From CAVSWT01 sp963746735 (GTDB taxonomy: Bacteria; Bacteroidota; Ignavibacteria; Ignavibacteriales; Ignavibacteriaceae), in NCBI GenBank assembly GCA_963746735.1, contig CAVVCO010000032.1, positions 62,001 to 126,000 on the forward strand: DNA of 64,000 bases, read 5' to 3'. Below, piece after piece: positions 9,853-17,776 of the stretch (positions within the stretch are counted from its first letter, which is position 1; the number at the start of each line of letters is the position of its first letter). Under the pieces are notes generated by a model. The model ran no database searches and was not told where the DNA came from. It saw only the letters and a program-made list of their open reading frames with translations. Both the position numbers and the translations under genes were made by a program.

Positions 9853-10164
9853 AATTGAACCATTACCCTAACAGAAAGTTCAAACTAAGTTGCTGTATTA
9901 TTTTTCCTCGGTAATAATTTTATTTCAAGGTAAAGTTTTTCTTATTTTAAATGAATTTTAGCAACCACTATTATAATTATTTCCAACCTTCGAGTAATAA
10001 TTACATTTACATTTCCGGTTAATTAGTTATTAATTTCCCAAGCCATCTTTAACTTCCAATTTTACCTCACACGAGAAAATATAAGTTAATTAATAAAAAT
10101 ATAACAACTTAGCTAGTGATTTTTTTACCTATAAATTAATTCCATAATAATAATTTTTTGATGG
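9853..10164 (+). other. Gene-free stretch upstream of the pilus-like operon
   Basis: About 310 bp of very AT-rich DNA with stops in every frame. I see no coding signal, tRNA or strong terminator. It probably contains the promoter of the DUF4402 operon, but I could not fix -10/-35 or Bacteroidetes-type -7/-33 elements with confidence. Confidence 0.5.
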
Positions 10165-10231
10165 CATATATGTTGAATAAATCCGACCCGACAAAGAAAT
10201 AGTAAGTAAACATTAATTATCAACATATATG
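10165..10231 (+). promoter_or_regulatory. 12-bp perfect inverted repeat in the leader of the pilus-like operon
   Basis: CATATATGTTGA at 10165-10176 is perfectly repeated in inverse orientation as TCAACATATATG at 10220-10231, separated by 43 bp. The right arm ends directly on the probable Shine-Dalgarno GAGGA (10231-10235), six bases before the ATG at 10242. In RNA the arms could form a stem hiding the ribosome site; in DNA they could be two half-operators. Which applies is inference. Confidence 0.55.
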
Positions 10232-10241
10232 AGGACCCCAA

Positions 10242-10764
10242 ATGAAAAAAGCTCTCGCGCTTTTCGCAATCATTCTATTATTTTCATTCACCACTTTTGC
10301 TCAATCAACTGCAAGTGCTAATGCTACAGTGACGGCTCAAATTGCAAAAGGATTAGCAATTACTAATATTGGCGGTAGCTCTGGACTTTGGAGAAATTGT
10401 TGCGACAGGTTCAGCAGACTCTAAATCAATATTACCAAGAAATGGAGCCAACTTTAAAGTAACAGGTCACCCTGGAAAATCAGTTAAAGTAAATTTTTCA
10501 GACGTTACTCTTAAAAATAATTCATGGGTATCCACGAATGGAGGAACAAATGATCAAATGACCTTCGCAACAAGCGTTGAACACACTGGAGGTAGTAGCA
10601 CTTATTCTACAGGTGCTGTGGTTACAAGTGGAAATTCTTATGGATTAGTAAATTCTGCAGGTACTGGCTATTTATATCTTTGGGTTGGTGGACAATTAGA
10701 TATTTCCGCAACTCAAGCAAATGGCGATTATACAGGAACTCTTACAATGACAGTAATATATTAA
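10242..10764 (+). CDS. DUF4402-like secreted fibre subunit 1 (frame broken once)
   Basis: A secreted protein of about 173 residues. A Sec signal peptide (MKKALALFAIILLFSFTTFA) is followed by the DUF4402 pattern: short N-terminal strand, LDFGEIVATGSA block, then beta strands to the C-terminal ANGDYTGTLTMTVIY. DUF4402 and spore-coat-U-like domains are immunoglobulin-like subunits of chaperone-usher fibres. The frame starting at 10242 runs out at 10424, while the family sequence continues from about 10375 in the +1 frame to 10764, so one surplus base near 10373-10380 is inferred. A terminator follows at 10797, so this subunit may be made in excess over the rest of the operon, as expected for a major fibre subunit. 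Confidence 0.75.
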
Positions 10765-10796
10765 AATTTTGACATCTGGTTATAAATGACTCCTCT

Positions 10797-10836
10797 CTGG
10801 CGCTGCGGAAAAATTCTACGGCGCCAGTTTTGTTTT
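10797..10836 (+). terminator. Intrinsic terminator or attenuator after subunit 1
   Basis: CTGGCGC at 10797-10803 pairs with GCGCCAG at 10821-10827, extended by a few weaker pairs, and is followed by TTTTGTTTT. Its position between the first subunit and the rest of the operon could set subunit stoichiometry by partial read-through. Confidence 0.75.
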
Positions 10837-10935
10837 AGAGTGTACTAAAAATTTTTTCAAACCGTTCTCTTTTTTAATGTTATATGTTTTAATTTTGGGC
10901 GTGTCTGCTCAAAAAAATTTAATATCATTTATTCC

Positions 10936-11428
10936 ATGCTGAAAAAAACTTTTATACTGGTAATTATTATTTCTTCATTCGTACTTGGTCAAGTTGCCAG
11001 TGCAGATGCTGTGGTGACAGTTAATATGATTTCCCCATTGTCAATTGCAACAGGCGCTGGAAATTTAGATTTTGGAGAAATTGTATTAGCAGGAAGCCCG
11101 GTAACAAAAACAATTCAACCTACTAATGGGCAAGTATTTAATATTACAGGGCAGCCCAATCTTGCATTTTACGGTAACTTATAATGCAATTACAATAACT
11201 AATTCTCAATGGGTCTCTTTGTATGGCGGGACCATTGGAAGTATTTCTTTTATTCCGGATGTGGAGTCTATTGATTTAAAAAAAGTAACAAGCGGAAAAC
11301 AATTTAAACTTTCAAATAAAGGCAGCATTGGAACATTTGACTTGCTGGTTGGCGGAACAATTACAGTTGCTGCAAATCAGCCTCAAGGAGATTATTCGGG
11401 TTTATTTACAATAACAGTTTCATATTGA
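10936..11428 (+). CDS. DUF4402-like secreted fibre subunit 2 (frame broken once)
   Basis: A second subunit of about 163 residues, clearly paralogous to subunit 1. It has a signal peptide (MLKKTFILVIIISSFVLGQ), then LDFGEIVLAGSPVTKTI, a central beta-rich region and the C-terminal QPQGDYSGLFTITVSY. The frame from 10936 ends at 11184; the +1 frame takes over at about 11165 with FTVTYNAITITNSQW and runs to 11428. Dropping one T from the TTTT run near 11168-11171 restores one frame. The stop overlaps the TTG start of the next gene, which suggests translational coupling. A role as minor or adaptor subunit is inference. Confidence 0.75.
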
Positions 11429-11929
11429 TTAAATTGGATTCTCAAAAAAGTATATTCTTAACTCTTATAAGTAATCGGGCATTGTTAGTATTTATATTGT
11501 TGTTTTTATTTTCATTTAAAAGTTTCTCACAGGTTTATGCAACAAAATATAACGATTTAGATTTTGGAGACGTTTTTATCGGCTATCCAGCGGAAGTAAA
11601 TCATACTGATGCGACAGCTGCAAAGTTTAGATTTTATCATTTTGTTTTTTTTAGAAGAGATATGCAGATTACGTTTTCACTGCCTTCTGCATTGAACTAT
11701 CAAACATACAGTATTCCAATTACATTCGATGCATCGCACTCTGCATGGTCTTATAACGACAATACACGCGGAAGAACGAATTTTAACCCGCATTCACCAT
11801 TATATATAAACAATGTTTGGCTTTTAACCCCCATTTATGTTTGGCTGGGTGGAATATCTAAATTCCACAAATGGTGTAATGCCGGGGACATATCAGGGAA
11901 CTATAATAGTAACAGTAGAAGTATTCTAA
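11425..11929 (+). CDS. Divergent DUF4402-like subunit 3, possible tip or anchor (frame broken once)
   Basis: A secreted protein of about 168 residues starting at TTG 11425, overlapping the previous stop. The hydrophobic signal segment (residues 20-36, ending SFSQ) is followed by YNDLDFGDVFIGYPAEVNH, which matches the LDFGE block of subunits 1 and 2. It ends MPGTYQGTIIVTVEVF, the same C-terminal signature, but only after a +1 shift near 11839-11850; without it the frame reads on to 11937. The middle is more aromatic than in the other two (FRFYHFVFFRRD), so it may be a tip or anchor subunit. It lies five bases before the chaperone gene. Confidence 0.65.
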
Positions 11930-11933
11930 TATT

Positions 11934-12755
11934 ATGAAGAAATTAATAATTGTATTCTCCTTTTTTTTAATAGCATCTTTAAATGCTCAAGTAATCATTT
12001 CTCCTTACATTGTTTATACTGATGCTAGTAACCGTTACGGCAGTTTGATAGTGCAAAATGAATCGACGGAAATTTATGAAATAAGCATCTCGTTTGTGTT
12101 CGGCTATCCTGTTTCGGATTCTGTTGGAACCGTTTCAATGAAGTATATTAATGAGCCTTCTTCTGATATGCCTTCAATTGTAAATTGGATAAGAGCTTTT
12201 CCTAAAAAATTTGTTTTGAATCCAAAACAAAGACAAATTGTCAGGATGAGCGTTAGGCCGCCGGCTGACATTAAAGATGGGACATACTGGGCAAGGATAG
12301 TCACATCCGCAGTTCCGCAATCAACATCAATTGATACCGTTAATAAAGGAGTAACCGCCAAAATAAAATTTGTTCTTAACCAGGTCACATCAATATTTTA
12401 TAGAACTAATAATGCTGAAACGGGAATTAAAATTAACGACATTAAGGTTTTAGAAGATACAAATAAAATTACTTTAAGAACTTCTGTGGAAAGAACAAAT
12501 AACACTCCATTCATCGGAGATGTTTCTTATAATTTAACTGACTCACTTGGCAATGTTGTAAAAGAAGGTAAGGAATATATATCCGTTTATTTTGATTTGA
12601 TTAAAAATATAACTTTTGAATTTGATAAAAGAATTAGCCCTGGGAAATATAAAGCTGAGATAAAATTCATATCTAATGAAAAGGAAGACATCCCCGAAAG
12701 TAAATTAAATCCATTACCTCCAGTTTCAAAAACGATTGAGTTAGTAGTTAATTGA
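11934..12755 (+). CDS. PapD-like periplasmic pilus chaperone
   Basis: A 273-residue exported protein with signal peptide MKKLIIVFSFFLIASLNAQ. The first immunoglobulin-like domain has the chaperone pattern: NRYGSLIVQNES strand, IVNWIRAFPKKFVLNPKQRQ and VRMSVRPPADIKDGTYWARI. In PapD-like chaperones this region forms the F1-G1 edge that complements subunits by donor-strand transfer, and a conserved Arg/Lys pair holds the subunit C-terminus. The second domain (about residues 140-270) is beta-rich. It is longer than the typical 220-240 residues. Its stop overlaps the usher start by four bases. Low identity to classical chaperones makes family assignment by pattern only. Confidence 0.7.
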   Translation: MKKLIIVFSFFLIASLNAQVIISPYIVYTDASNRYGSLIVQNESTEIYEISISFVFGYPVSDSVGTVSMKYINEPSSDMPSIVNWIRAFPKKFVLNPKQRQIVRMSVRPPADIKDGTYWARIVTSAVPQSTSIDTVNKGVTAKIKFVLNQVTSIFYRTNNAETGIKINDIKVLEDTNKITLRTSVERTNNTPFIGDVSYNLTDSLGNVVKEGKEYISVYFDLIKNITFEFDKRISPGKYKAEIKFISNEKEDIPESKLNPLPPVSKTIELVVN

Positions 12756-15724
12756 ATGCGGCTAAATTATTATTACTAATTTTTTTATTCTCATTTGGGA
12801 GTATACAGCCTCCTGCAAGCCAGGGAAAGGATTACATTGCTTCAAACAAAACAAATTTAATCAGTAGGAAAAACCCTTCAGTCCTGTTAAATCAAAATAA
12901 AAAGACTAAAACCCTTTGGAACAAGAGTAAAGAACACGCTCTATCTCCAGAAATCAAAAACAATTTCGAACCTAAAAATTTTAGTTCAGTGCCGGGAAAT
13001 AATAAGTTATATGCAAGCGTAGGTTCATATAAATCAAAAGAATACTTGCCTTCAAATAAATCTAAAAAAGAAAAAACACTAGCGTATTTAGTTAACAATG
13101 GGATTAGCGAAGCTAAAAACGATTTATCTAATATCCCGACTAACAAAATTAAAAAAGAAAATAAGACAGAGTCGCTACCCATCAAAACAGAATCAACAAT
13201 TAATAAAAATTCTTCAGAGGCAGTGGAAGAGTTTTTTAGCAAATCGTTTGCCGATAGTGTGGAAGAAATTGTTGTTAATTTTAAATATGCCGGACTAATA
13301 AACCAGCCAACAACAGCATATTATCAGAACGGAAATGTGTTTATCCCGGTAAGTGAAATTTTTAATCTGCTTTTAGTAGATAATAAAGTTGACAAAAAGA
13401 ACAAAAGTATTTCTGGTTTCTATATCCTTCCGGAAGAAAAATACCTGATAGATTTTTTATCATGTAAAGCAACAAGAGGAGATTCATTATTTATTTTCAC
13501 CAAACGAGATTTTGTAGAAAAAGATTTCGACTTTTTTGTAAATATAAAGCTGCTTGAAACAATTTTTAACTTCAGCTTAGCTGTTGATTTTTCAAATTTA
13601 ACCGTCACACTTTATTCGGCGAGAAATTTACCTGTCTATCAAAAATATTTGAGGGAAAAAAGTTATACAACATCACTTAATGAAGAAGAACCAGAGCCAT
13701 CTACAAAAATTATTAACCGGGAAAAAACAAAATTATCAGGTGGGGTTTTTGATTATTACCTAACATCTACTTTCAATAAAGGAATTAAGCCGTACAGTAC
13801 ATATCAGGTTGGAGCCGGCGGAGAGCTGCTCGGAGGTAATGCACAGGTAGTTACCAGCGGAAGCTATTTCAATAATAAAATTTATTCAAGTGAAACAAAT
13901 TATCTATGGATGTACGATCTTGAAAAAAATGATTATATATCAAAAGTAACCCTAGGCGATTTTTCTTTTGACGGTTTAATCCCTTCAACTTCAAGAGGAA
14001 TTCAAGTTACAAATGAACCGTTGGAATTAAGAAAAATTTATGCTTCATACCAAATTATAGATAAAGCTCCGCCGAATTATACAATTGAACTATATATTAA
14101 TGATAGATTAATTGATTACACCAAATCGGATGCAAGCGGAAATTTTAAATTTAAAATTCCTCTTTCATATGGAACTACACTTATTCAATTAAAATATTAT
14201 GGCCCCGATGGAGAATATTATACGGATAAAAAAATCTATCAGATTCCTTTTACGCTGCTGCCGCCGAAAGAATTCAATTATAAAATAAGTCTCGGTAAAT
14301 ATGCAAACACTACAAAGAACGCCGCCAACGCTCATGTTCAATATGGAATAACAGATTGGCTTACAGATCAAGCCGGGGTTGATTTTATTGATGATACGCT
14401 TTCAAGTAAAGGGATATTTTATAATTCGCTTACATCAAGAATTTCAGAAAATTATCTTTTAAATTTATTAGCCGCGCCAAACGCTTATTATACTCTTTCA
14501 GCAAACGCTTTGTATTTCTCTCAAGCTTCTATATCAATGGCATTTACAAATTATGAAAAGAATCCTGTTTATAATCCAGCAAAATTAGATAATGAATTCA
14601 ATTCATTATTTTTTGTTCCGTTAGAATCAGGATTATTCTCTTATAACGTAAATGGCGGCTTTAGATATGCTCATTCATCAAACTTGAAAAGATATGACTA
14701 CAGCTTTGGGGCACTGGCTTCATTCGGCGGGTTTAGTCCCACTTTAAATTATAATTTAATTAAGCTTGATTATGGAAATGAAATAAACAGTAGATCTGTA
14801 ATTTCTCCAGGTTTTTTATTAACGATTCCCTGGCTAAGCAGTGCGCTTAGTTTTTTGAATGGAAATATAATTAATTCAAGACTAAACTATAATTTAACTG
14901 ATAAGAAGTTTGAAAATTTCAGTATATCTTTTTCGTCAAGCATTTTCAAGCATGGCAGAATTCAAATTTCACATCAGCAAAATTTCCTAAGCTCTCTTTC
15001 AAATACGCAGGTTCAATTGATAATTGAATTTCCATTCACTAGGAGTTACACAACTGTTTCCGATAATTCATTCAGCCAGAGTGTTCAAGGAGCTATACTT
15101 TATGATGATAATTATGATAAATTTAATTTTATGAACAGGCAGCAACTAGGGAAATCTGCAGTTGCCATGAGAATGTTTTTAGATGAAAATGCGAATGGAG
15201 TTTATGATAATAATGAACCTATTATTAAAAAGGGAAGGGTTGTTTTAAACAATGCTGGTGTAATTGAAAAAGGTGATGATTATATTTTAAGAATAGAAGA
15301 GCTTTCACCCTATACCAGGTATAACGCAAAAATTGTTGAGTCCTCAATAGAAAATCCTTTGTGGGTTCCTAAATATAAAAACATTGCATTTGTAACCGGG
15401 CCAAATAAAGTTAGGCCAATTGATATTCCGTTTTATGTTTCGGGCGAGATCGATGGGACAGTAACTAAATTAGTAGAGAATCAAAAAACAGCTGTAGCTG
15501 GAATGAAGGTGCACATTGAAGGAATAGATAACGATGTTAAAATTTCAATCAATACCTTTAGCGACGGTTCATTTTATTACTTTGGATTGGCCCCGGGCAA
15601 ATACAAAATTTATTTAGATAAGTCCCAGCTTGATTATTTAGATGTTACTTCGGCTCCTGCAGAAAAGGAAATTAATTTAAAGCCGGATGGAATAGTTGAT
15701 TTTGACTTTATACTTTCAAAATAA
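12752..15724 (+). CDS. Usher-like outer-membrane assembly protein
   Basis: A 990-residue protein starting at TTG 12752, translationally coupled to the chaperone. A signal peptide (residues 1-25) is followed by a low-complexity region rich in Lys, Asn and Ser to about residue 165, then a globular part. From about 330 to 810 it alternates short amphipathic strands as in an outer-membrane barrel. Usher-like features are the GLIPSTSRGIQVTNEPLE segment and a plug-like beta domain (YTIELYINDRLIDYTKSDAS ... FKFKIPL). The C-terminus holds an SdrD-B-like motif (FLDENANGVYDNNEP) and a carboxypeptidase-regulatory-like repeat (SDGSFYYFGLAPGKYKIYLD); similar domains end CS1/alpha-type ushers. I infer an usher for the three subunits upstream. 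Confidence 0.7.
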   Translation: MNAAKLLLLIFLFSFGSIQPPASQGKDYIASNKTNLISRKNPSVLLNQNKKTKTLWNKSKEHALSPEIKNNFEPKNFSSVPGNNKLYASVGSYKSKEYLPSNKSKKEKTLAYLVNNGISEAKNDLSNIPTNKIKKENKTESLPIKTESTINKNSSEAVEEFFSKSFADSVEEIVVNFKYAGLINQPTTAYYQNGNVFIPVSEIFNLLLVDNKVDKKNKSISGFYILPEEKYLIDFLSCKATRGDSLFIFTKRDFVEKDFDFFVNIKLLETIFNFSLAVDFSNLTVTLYSARNLPVYQKYLREKSYTTSLNEEEPEPSTKIINREKTKLSGGVFDYYLTSTFNKGIKPYSTYQVGAGGELLGGNAQVVTSGSYFNNKIYSSETNYLWMYDLEKNDYISKVTLGDFSFDGLIPSTSRGIQVTNEPLELRKIYASYQIIDKAPPNYTIELYINDRLIDYTKSDASGNFKFKIPLSYGTTLIQLKYYGPDGEYYTDKKIYQIPFTLLPPKEFNYKISLGKYANTTKNAANAHVQYGITDWLTDQAGVDFIDDTLSSKGIFYNSLTSRISENYLLNLLAAPNAYYTLSANALYFSQASISMAFTNYEKNPVYNPAKLDNEFNSLFFVPLESGLFSYNVNGGFRYAHSSNLKRYDYSFGALASFGGFSPTLNYNLIKLDYGNEINSRSVISPGFLLTIPWLSSALSFLNGNIINSRLNYNLTDKKFENFSISFSSSIFKHGRIQISHQQNFLSSLSNTQVQLIIEFPFTRSYTTVSDNSFSQSVQGAILYDDNYDKFNFMNRQQLGKSAVAMRMFLDENANGVYDNNEPIIKKGRVVLNNAGVIEKGDDYILRIEELSPYTRYNAKIVESSIENPLWVPKYKNIAFVTGPNKVRPIDIPFYVSGEIDGTVTKLVENQKTAVAGMKVHIEGIDNDVKISINTFSDGSFYYFGLAPGKYKIYLDKSQLDYLDVTSAPAEKEINLKPDGIVDFDFILSK

Positions 15725-15737
15725 ACCTTCGAAAAAA

Positions 15738-16016
15738 CTAATGCTTTCTTTTAGGTGAAAGAAAATTTAATAATCCTGTAAAAACCGCACCGCCAATAAT
15801 TGACCACAAAACCGGGAATGAATGTCCTCCAATATTAATTTCAAATAAATCAGGCAGCGATAATTTTTGAGCAATCCATTTCCCGATTAAAGCTCCGATG
15901 AATCCAATAACTATGGAAATGATGCACCCGCCATGCGAATATCCGCTTAGTGCTTGTGCAATACCGCCGCAAATTCCGGCGACAATTAACAATATTATTA
16001 TTTCTAAAAAGCTCAT
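15738..16016 (-). CDS. GlsB/YeaQ/YmgE-family membrane protein
   Basis: A 92-residue inner-membrane protein with three hydrophobic segments rich in glycine (IIILLIVAGICGGIAQALSG, IVIGFIGALIGKWIAQ, and the VLWSIIGGAVFTGLLNFL end). It matches the transglycosylase-associated/GlsB family linked to envelope and general stress in other bacteria; biochemical function is unknown. It converges on the usher gene with only 13 bp between stops. It probably has its own promoter between 16017 and 16190. Confidence 0.85.
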   Translation of the reverse strand: MSFLEIIILLIVAGICGGIAQALSGYSHGGCIISIVIGFIGALIGKWIAQKLSLPDLFEINIGGHSFPVLWSIIGGAVFTGLLNFLSPKRKH

Positions 16017-16190
16017 TTAAATTCTTTCATTAATAAATTTTTATAACAACCTATATTTATCAAATGAAATAAGCAATGCCGTTTATCAAAATGATTTCTT
16101 AATCATAAAATAATAAAAATATAATTTTCGGTAATTAAATTATGATATTTAAATTGTAAATTTGTAACCTAAAATTTAGGAGATATATAA

Positions 16191-16634
16191 TTGAAAATTT
16201 TAATTGCCGCAGATCATGGCGGATTTGAACTTAAAAATAAAATAGCATTATATTTAAAAAACAATAATCATGAAGTAATCGATTTAGGAAATCAAAGCTA
16301 CGATCCGCTTGACGATTATCCGGACTTTGCAATTAAGATGGGCGAAGCTATTTCCCAGGATGTTGCAAAATTGGGGATTTTAATTTGCGGAAGCGGGGTT
16401 GGTGCTTGCGTAACTGCAAATAAAATAAAAGGTGTGAGAGCTTCTGTTTGTCACGATTCTTACTCCGCTCGTCAGGGAGTTGAACATGACGATATGAATG
16501 TGATTTGCTTTGGCGCACGTATTATTGGTGATTTACTTGCTTATGATTTGGTAAATGCCTTTATAAATGCTAAGTTCTTAAATGAAGGAAAGTATTTACG
16601 CCGTTTGAAAAAAATAACTGATTTAGAAAAATAA
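16191..16634 (+). CDS. rpiB: Ribose-5-phosphate isomerase B
   Basis: A 147-residue cytoplasmic isomerase interconverting ribose 5-phosphate and ribulose 5-phosphate. The N-terminus KILIAADHGGFELK and the active-site block GILICGSGVGACVTANKI (catalytic Cys) are diagnostic of the RpiB/LacAB family. The start is TTG at 16191 with AGGAGA about nine bases upstream. It leads a three-gene set with transaldolase (21 bp downstream) and phosphoglucose isomerase, linking the non-oxidative pentose phosphate route to glycolysis. Confidence 0.95.
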   Translation: MKILIAADHGGFELKNKIALYLKNNNHEVIDLGNQSYDPLDDYPDFAIKMGEAISQDVAKLGILICGSGVGACVTANKIKGVRASVCHDSYSARQGVEHDDMNVICFGARIIGDLLAYDLVNAFINAKFLNEGKYLRRLKKITDLEK

Positions 16635-16655
16635 AAATGAATTTAGGAGTTAAAA

Positions 16656-17760
16656 ATGAGTAACAAATTAAAAGAATTAGAAAAATTAGGACAGAGTGTT
16701 TGGCTTGATAATATAAGCCGGGATAAAATAAAAAAAGGCGAATTAAAAAATCTTATTAGTGAAATTGGAATGAAAGGTGTAACCTCTAATCCATCCATTT
16801 TTCAAAAAGCAATTGGCTCTGGAAATGCTTATGATGAGCAAATTAAATCGCTTTTATTAAAAGACAGTAATCTTTCACCTGAAGAATTATTTGAGCAGCT
16901 AGAAGTTAAAGATATTCAAGACGGTTGTGATGTACTTTTACCTGTTTATGAGTCAACAAAAGGGAATGACGGTTTTGTAAGCATTGAAGTTGCCCCCGGA
17001 TTGGCGTATGATACTGATAAAACAATCGAAGAAGCCAGAAGATTATTTGCCAGTGTTAATCGTCCCAATGTAATGATAAAAATTCCCGGTACACCTGAAG
17101 GTATTCCGGCAATTAAGCAAATGATAAGCGAAGGAGTGAATATAAATATAACGTTAATATTCTCGCCTAAAGCTTATGAAGATGTTGTTGAAGCTTATTT
17201 AAGCGGGCTTGAAGAAAGAGTAAATAAGAAATGAAAGCATTAAACAAATTGCTTCAGTTGCCAGCTTTTTTATCAGCCGAATTGATTCAATGGTTGATAA
17301 GGAATTAGAGAAAAAAGGAAACAAAGATCTTCAAGGAAAAATCGCAATTGCAAATGCAAAACTGGTTTATCAAACAAGCAAAAAATTATTCGGCAGCGAT
17401 AGATTTAAAAAGCTTGAAGCAAAAGGTGCAAAACTTCAAAGATTGTTATGGGCAAGCACCAGCACAAAAAACCCAAATTACCCTGACACACTTTATGTTG
17501 ATGATTTGATAGGCAAGAATACAGTAAACACAATGCCGGATGAAACAATAGTAGCTTTTGGTGATCACGGTGAATTGAAAAAAGATGCTATTGAAACAAA
17601 TCTTGATGAAGCACAAAACCAGATGAACAAGCTGAATGACCTTTCAATAAGCTTTGAAGAAGTTACAGATAGATTGACTAAAGAAGGCGTCGATAAATTT
17701 ATTGCATCTTATAATGAACTGATTGGTGAAATAAAAAATAAAGCAAATAATTTTAAGTAA
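16656..17760 (+). CDS. tal: Transaldolase (frame broken once)
   Basis: Transaldolase transfers a dihydroxyacetone unit between sugar phosphates. The first frame (16656-17234) contains GMKGVTSNPSIFQKAIGSG and the Schiff-base lysine in VMIKIPGTPEG. After VNKK the frame hits TGA, but the +1 frame reads SIKQIASVASFFISRIDSMV and continues to 17760, matching the rest of the enzyme including WASTSTKNP. One extra A near 17229-17233 would restore a protein of about 367 residues. A housekeeping enzyme broken only here suggests a sequence error. The gene is followed 16 bp later by pgi; in many related bacteria these two are fused. Confidence 0.9.
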
Positions 17761-17776
17761 AAGGATAAAAGTACAA

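Noticed and set aside
10177..10219. A fim-type invertible promoter between the two 12-bp arms
   Set aside because: Only 43 bp between the arms is too short for known inversion systems and no recombinase gene is adjacent; kept only as a minor alternative to a hairpin or operator.
13092..13300. Short antisense and alternate-frame readings inside the usher gene
   Set aside because: They are shadows of the long coding frame, with no ribosome sites or recognisable protein features.
17222..17240. Euplotes-like programmed +1 frameshifting at AAA-stop or similar codons (AAA TGA at 17231, AAA TAA near 44467, AAA TAG near 58395)
   Set aside because: Several breaks do fall just before a stop, but others (10377, 11168, 11845, 59262, 31317) lie many codons before the stop of the original frame. 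At 58390 the conserved RLM.NRTT motif is restored only by a shift upstream of the stop. AT-rich alternate frames stop quickly by chance.
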